Below the pieces are notes generated by a model. That model saw only the letters and a list, made by a program, of their open reading frames with translations. It was not told the origin of the DNA and ran no database searches. Positions 50,423 to 53,682 of a stretch of DNA of 53,682 nt are shown here, one piece after another (within the stretch, counting starts at the first letter, position 1; the number at the start of each line of letters is the position of its first letter). A program made the translations under genes and the position numbers. Source of the DNA: JAQTTT01 sp964565435 (GTDB lineage: Archaea > Nanobdellota > Nanobdellia > Tiddalikarchaeales > Tiddalikarchaeaceae); contig CAZMEY010000001.1 of the NCBI GenBank assembly GCA_964565435.1, forward strand, positions 1 to 53,682, in the 5' to 3' direction.

Positions 50423-51076
50423 ATGGAAACAGCCGCATTCTTTGACATGGATGATACAATAATTGAAGGCAACAGCGGATTAAGGTTCATAAAATTTTTA
50501 TACAAAAAAAAAGCGCTAAAGGCAAACAAGTCGGCAATAATTCCAGGATTAAAATTAGCTTATTCATACATTAAAGGGGATTACATAAAAGCAGTTGACC
50601 AAGCAGACAATTTAATAGCAGTCGCTTTCAAAATGGCAAGCAAAAAAAAAGTCCAAGAGCTTGCGGACGAATTTGCTAAATATGACATAAAAAATGCCAA
50701 GCCAAAAGTGATGAAAAGGATTGATTGGCACAAAAAACATGGCCACAAATTAATACTATTGTCTGCAAGCCCTGATGAATACGCCAAAAGCGTTGCCAAA
50801 ATCTTGGGATTTGACTACGCAAGGGGCTCAAAATTCAAGACTCTTAAAGGAGCATACACTGGCGAGCTCATATATCCTTCAATGATTGGCCAAGACAGGG
50901 CAATGGTTGCAAAAAAAATCGCAAAAAAATTTAAAATCAGCTTAAAAGATTCCTATTCTTACGGCAACTGCATAAATGACTTAAATGTAATGGAGCTGAC
51001 AGGCAACCCCTATGCAGTCAACCCCAATAAATTCTTGTCGCCCATTGCAAGAATCAAAGGTTTCAAAATATTGTAA
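50423..51076 (+). CDS. HAD-superfamily phosphatase (subfamily IB, SerB-like)
   Basis: A 217-residue HAD phosphatase: motif I FFDMDDTI (nucleophile Asp8), motif II LLSASP (about residue 113), the lysine-bearing region (GQDRAMVAKKIAKKF) and motif IV YGNCINDLNVME (about 178). In motif IV the usual first Asp of GDSxxD is Asn, while the second is kept. A helical cap lies between motifs I and II. Family members dephosphorylate phosphoserine or similar; the substrate here is unknown. A TTTATAATTAAAAAAAGG box is about 20-35 nt upstream. Confidence 0.82.
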   Translation: METAAFFDMDDTIIEGNSGLRFIKFLYKKKALKANKSAIIPGLKLAYSYIKGDYIKAVDQADNLIAVAFKMASKKKVQELADEFAKYDIKNAKPKVMKRIDWHKKHGHKLILLSASPDEYAKSVAKILGFDYARGSKFKTLKGAYTGELIYPSMIGQDRAMVAKKIAKKFKISLKDSYSYGNCINDLNVMELTGNPYAVNPNKFLSPIARIKGFKIL

Positions 51077-51120
51077 GCAAAATATTTATAAGCGAGAATT
51101 GTTTGTATTTTATACCAACA

Positions 51121-51444
51121 ATGGTTGATGATTTTTCGTTTGAAACTGATGATGAAAAAGCCCTATTAAAAGAATTGGCGCTTTTAGAATGCCTTACTTC
51201 CAAGAGGATTGAGATAATGAAGACCATTGCCCAGCAGCATCCGCAAAGCATCAGGGACTTGTCAAGGATTCTTGACAGGAATATCAAGAACGTCTTTGAG
51301 GATTTGATTTTGCTGCAAAAAAATAAATTTATAAGCTTTGAAGAAAAAGGTAAAAGCAAGAAGCCAATAATGGTTATGAGAAAAGTGGTTTTTTACTATA
51401 AAGAGGGGCAAAAGGAAGACAAAAAAACATTCAAGGTGAAATAA
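51121..51444 (+). CDS. Winged-helix transcription regulator
   Basis: A 107-residue DNA-binding protein with a winged helix: ALLECLTSKRIEIMKTIAQQ, the recognition part SIRDLSRILDRNIKNVFEDL, then the wing EEKGKSKKPIMVMRKVVF. The C-terminal tail is Lys-rich. An in-frame start at 51103 would add six residues; the ATG at 51121 is used because TTTATAAGC lies about 30 nt before it. Its stop is 2 nt before the CDC48 start, so it probably controls that operon. Confidence 0.78.
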   Translation: MVDDFSFETDDEKALLKELALLECLTSKRIEIMKTIAQQHPQSIRDLSRILDRNIKNVFEDLILLQKNKFISFEEKGKSKKPIMVMRKVVFYYKEGQKEDKKTFKVK

Positions 51445-51446
51445 TA

Positions 51447-53682
51447 ATGGATAACGAGATTCAATTAAAAGTCGCTGAAGCAATGCAGGATGATGTAAAC
51501 AAGGGAATTGTCAGGATTGATTCCCTAATCATGAAAGAATTGGGAATCAAGAGGGGCGAGCCGATAGAGATAATAGGTGATGAAACAACAGTTGCAATTG
51601 CCGACAGGTGCTACCCTGCAGACATAGGATTAAAAATAATCAGGATGGATGGACTCACTAGATACAACAGCAAAAGCTCCATAGGAGAATCAGTGACAAT
51701 AAAACCAGCCGAGTTCAAGGAAGCCAAAAAAATAACCCTCTCCCCAATTGATGAAAATATTAAATTAAACATTAGCCCAGCAACCCTTAAAAGAAGCTTG
51801 CTAGGAAGATTTGTTCGGGAGAATGACACCATCACGCTTGGAGGGGCTAGAAGCAGGAGAATAAGCCTAAGGGGCAGCGAGAATTTTGCGGATATTTTCA
51901 AAATGATTGAAGAGGATATAAGCTCATTCATGCCAAGCACTGAATCAGGCATGGGCTTTGGCCCTGAGATAAAATTGGTTGTTTCAAAAACAACGCCTAA
52001 AACAAATGTAGTAATCACTGATGTCACAGAGGTTGAATTTGACCCAACTCCTGTGGCAAACAAGCAAAAGATTCCGGACATTACTTACGAAGACATCGGC
52101 GGATTAACCGATGAAGTCAAAAAAGTAAGGGAAATGGTTGAATTGCCAATGAGGCATCCCGAGGTCTTTGAAAGATTGGGAATACAGCCGCCAAAAGGGG
52201 TGCTGCTTCATGGCCCGCCAGGCACAGGTAAAACCTTGCTAGCCAAAGCTGTTGCAGGCGAAAGCGAAGCCAACTTTGTAAGCCTTAACGGCCCGGAGAT
52301 TATGAGTAAATGGGTTGGGGAAGCAGAAAAGCAATTAAGGAAAATCTTTGAGGACGCTGAGAAAAAAGCTCCAAGCATAATATTCATTGACGAGATTGAC
52401 GCAATAGCAAGCAAGAGGCAGGACAACAGCGGAGAGGTTGAAAGAAGGGTTGTTGCGCAACTATTGGCAATAATGGACGGATTAAAAGGCAGGGGAAAAG
52501 TAATAGTGATGGCTGCAACCAATAGGCCAAACTCTTTGGACCCTGCACTTAGAAGGCCAGGAAGATTTGACAGGGAGATAGAGATAGGGGTTCCAAGCAG
52601 GGAAGGAAGATTGGAGATATTAAAAATCCACACAAGGGCTATGCCAATAGCAAAAGATGTAAATTTGGAAAATCTTGCCAACAAGACCCATGGTTTTGTC
52701 GGAGCAGACTTGGAGGCATTATGCAAAGAGGCTGCAATGAATGTCATAAGAAAATTAATCCCAGACATTGACTGGGACAAGGATGATAAAGTGTCTGAAG
52801 ACAAATTGAAAAATGTTCTTGTTTCAATGGAGGATTTCAACTATGGCTTCAGGGTTGTAAGGCCTAGCGCAATGAGGGAAGTGATAGTCCAAATACCTAA
52901 TGTCAAATGGGATGATATTGGAGGATTGGAAGATGTCAAGCAGAAATTAAAGGAAAGCGTTGAATGGCCAATAAAGCACGCTGAAAGCTTCAAAAGACTA
53001 GGCATCAGGCCTCCAAGAGGAATATTATTATTCGGCCCTCCTGGAACAGGAAAGACATTATTAGCTAAAGCTGCAGCCAAAGAGACAGAGATGAACTTTA
53101 TCAGCATCAAAGGCCCTGAGTTATTAAGCAAATGGGTGGGAGAGAGCGAGAAAGCAGTAAGGGAAACCTTCAGAAAAGCAAGGCAAGTTGCTCCATGCGT
53201 AATATTTTTTGACGAAATAGATTCAATAGTTCCAAGAAGAGGCATGAGGGGGGACAGCTCAGGAGTGACTGAGCAAGTGGTAAATCAATTATTGACAGAG
53301 ATGGATGGGCTAGAGGAATTGCAAAATGTAATAATCATTGCTGCAACCAATAGGCCTGACATGATTGATCCAGCAATGCTTAGGCCGGGAAGGATTGACA
53401 GATTGATAATGGTTCCTCCTCCAAGCGAAGAAGCAATAATTGAGATACTCAAAGTCCATACTAAGAACATGCCAATATCAAAAAAAATTGACATAAAAGA
53501 ATTGGCTAAAAAGATGAAGAATTATACAGGAGCAGACATTGAAAACATCTGCAGGGAAGCGGCAATAATAGCTCTAAGAGAGAATATTGAAACCAAAGAG
53601 GTCCGCCCAGATGACTTTGAGAAAGCCATGGAAAAAGCAAAACCCAGCGTTGACGAATCATTGCTGAACCTTTATAATTCCT
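51447..53682 (+). CDS. cdc48: CDC48/VCP-type AAA+ ATPase (3' end beyond the window)
   Basis: A protein unfoldase that feeds the proteasome and remodels complexes. About 745 codons are present and the frame runs open to the end. The N-terminal substrate domain (LKVAEAMQDDVNKGIVRIDS) is followed by two AAA+ modules. D1 has HGPPGTGKTL near residue 255 and FIDEIDAIASK; D2 has FGPPGTGKTL near residue 530 and FFDEIDSIVPRRG. Both arginine-finger regions (RRPGRFDRE and RPGRIDRL) are present. It starts 2 nt after the winged-helix gene and is co-transcribed with it. The psmB gene lies 19 kb away. Confidence 0.95.
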   Translation, partial: MDNEIQLKVAEAMQDDVNKGIVRIDSLIMKELGIKRGEPIEIIGDETTVAIADRCYPADIGLKIIRMDGLTRYNSKSSIGESVTIKPAEFKEAKKITLSPIDENIKLNISPATLKRSLLGRFVRENDTITLGGARSRRISLRGSENFADIFKMIEEDISSFMPSTESGMGFGPEIKLVVSKTTPKTNVVITDVTEVEFDPTPVANKQKIPDITYEDIGGLTDEVKKVREMVELPMRHPEVFERLGIQPPKGVLLHGPPGTGKTLLAKAVAGESEANFVSLNGPEIMSKWVGEAEKQLRKIFEDAEKKAPSIIFIDEIDAIASKRQDNSGEVERRVVAQLLAIMDGLKGRGKVIVMAATNRPNSLDPALRRPGRFDREIEIGVPSREGRLEILKIHTRAMPIAKDVNLENLANKTHGFVGADLEALCKEAAMNVIRKLIPDIDWDKDDKVSEDKLKNVLVSMEDFNYGFRVVRPSAMREVIVQIPNVKWDDIGGLEDVKQKLKESVEWPIKHAESFKRLGIRPPRGILLFGPPGTGKTLLAKAAAKETEMNFISIKGPELLSKWVGESEKAVRETFRKARQVAPCVIFFDEIDSIVPRRGMRGDSSGVTEQVVNQLLTEMDGLEELQNVIIIAATNRPDMIDPAMLRPGRIDRLIMVPPPSEEAIIEILKVHTKNMPISKKIDIKELAKKMKNYTGADIENICREAAIIALRENIETKEVRPDDFEKAMEKAKPSVDESLLNLYNS

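Noticed and set aside
50423..51076. Loss of activity in the HAD phosphatase because motif IV reads GN instead of GD
   Set aside because: The second Asp of motif IV and the other motifs are intact, and this substitution is within what I would accept as family variation, so I do not call it inactive.
1..53682. CRISPR array or cas genes
   Set aside because: No set of regularly spaced repeats and no Cas-like protein is visible; the only repeated pairs are the origin boxes and tRNA-end copies.

Overview
The window is AT-rich archaeal DNA that most resembles a small-genome DPANN archaeon (Woesearchaeota/Pacearchaeota-like; an inference from gene content, not a measured phylogeny). Archaeal hallmarks are both subunits of the D-family DNA polymerase, Orc1/Cdc6, archaeal DnaG, RPA, a histone, aIF5A, aRF1, the FttA/aCPSF1 ribonuclease, a proteasome beta subunit, CDC48, 7S (SRP) RNA and an intron-containing tRNA-Ser. 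A run of exactly 100 N (46269-46368) shows this is a scaffolded draft assembly.

Layout. 1-6.5 kb: end of an unknown gene, serS, a PIN-ATPase-KH protein, a phosphoesterase and an AK6-like kinase in one tight run, then a hypothetical gene and tsaC on the other strand and a TctA/DUF112 membrane protein. 6.7-15.1 kb: PolD large subunit, a full-length and a half-length MFS protein, PolD small subunit and a Tyr-rich secreted protein. 15.2-19.6 kb: a membrane-anchored winged-helix protein, a small operon ending in a phosphoesterase related to the PolD small subunit, orc1/cdc6, a putative replication origin with three origin-recognition-box-like repeats flanking an AT-rich centre, and a PadR-like gene. 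19.7-25.8 kb: Ca2+-type P-ATPase, RPA, a small membrane protein, aIF5A, SRP RNA and dnaG. 25.8-27.6 kb: a frameshifted Toprim gene and a low-GC Fic gene with a palindromic operator. 27.7-32.2 kb: glyS, an S66 peptidase, a hypothetical and an MtrA-like/thymidylate-synthase fusion. 32.3-37.8 kb: psmB, fttA, two tandem paralogues of unknown function and metG, whose C-terminal domain is cut by one in-frame stop. 37.8-45.6 kb: tRNA-Ile with a duplicated 3' end, a membrane protein, an MBL-fold hydrolase, aRF1, two ACT-domain paralogues, histone, valS, intron-bearing tRNA-Ser, an MNT/HEPN pair with a palindromic operator, and two tRNA-Val genes with a degenerate tRNA 3' end between them. 45.6-53.7 kb: a secreted protein and smc, both truncated by the assembly gap, then minD, a HAD phosphatase, a winged-helix protein and CDC48, which runs off the end.

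Expression logic. Many genes have a TTTAAA / TTTATAAG / TTTTTAAA box centred about 25-30 nt upstream of the start codon and no Shine-Dalgarno sequence, which points to leaderless mRNAs. I used this spacing to move several starts. Genes inside operons instead overlap by 4 nt or carry GGAGG-type sites.

How genes work together. Most of the chromosome-replication and maintenance set (PolD, Orc1, RPA, a DP1-like paralogue, histone, SMC and MinD) and a large translation set (Ser, Gly, Met and Val tRNA synthetases, aIF5A, aRF1, four tRNAs, SRP RNA) lie together around the putative origin. Accessory, probably transferred, genes are the Fic and MNT/HEPN modules.
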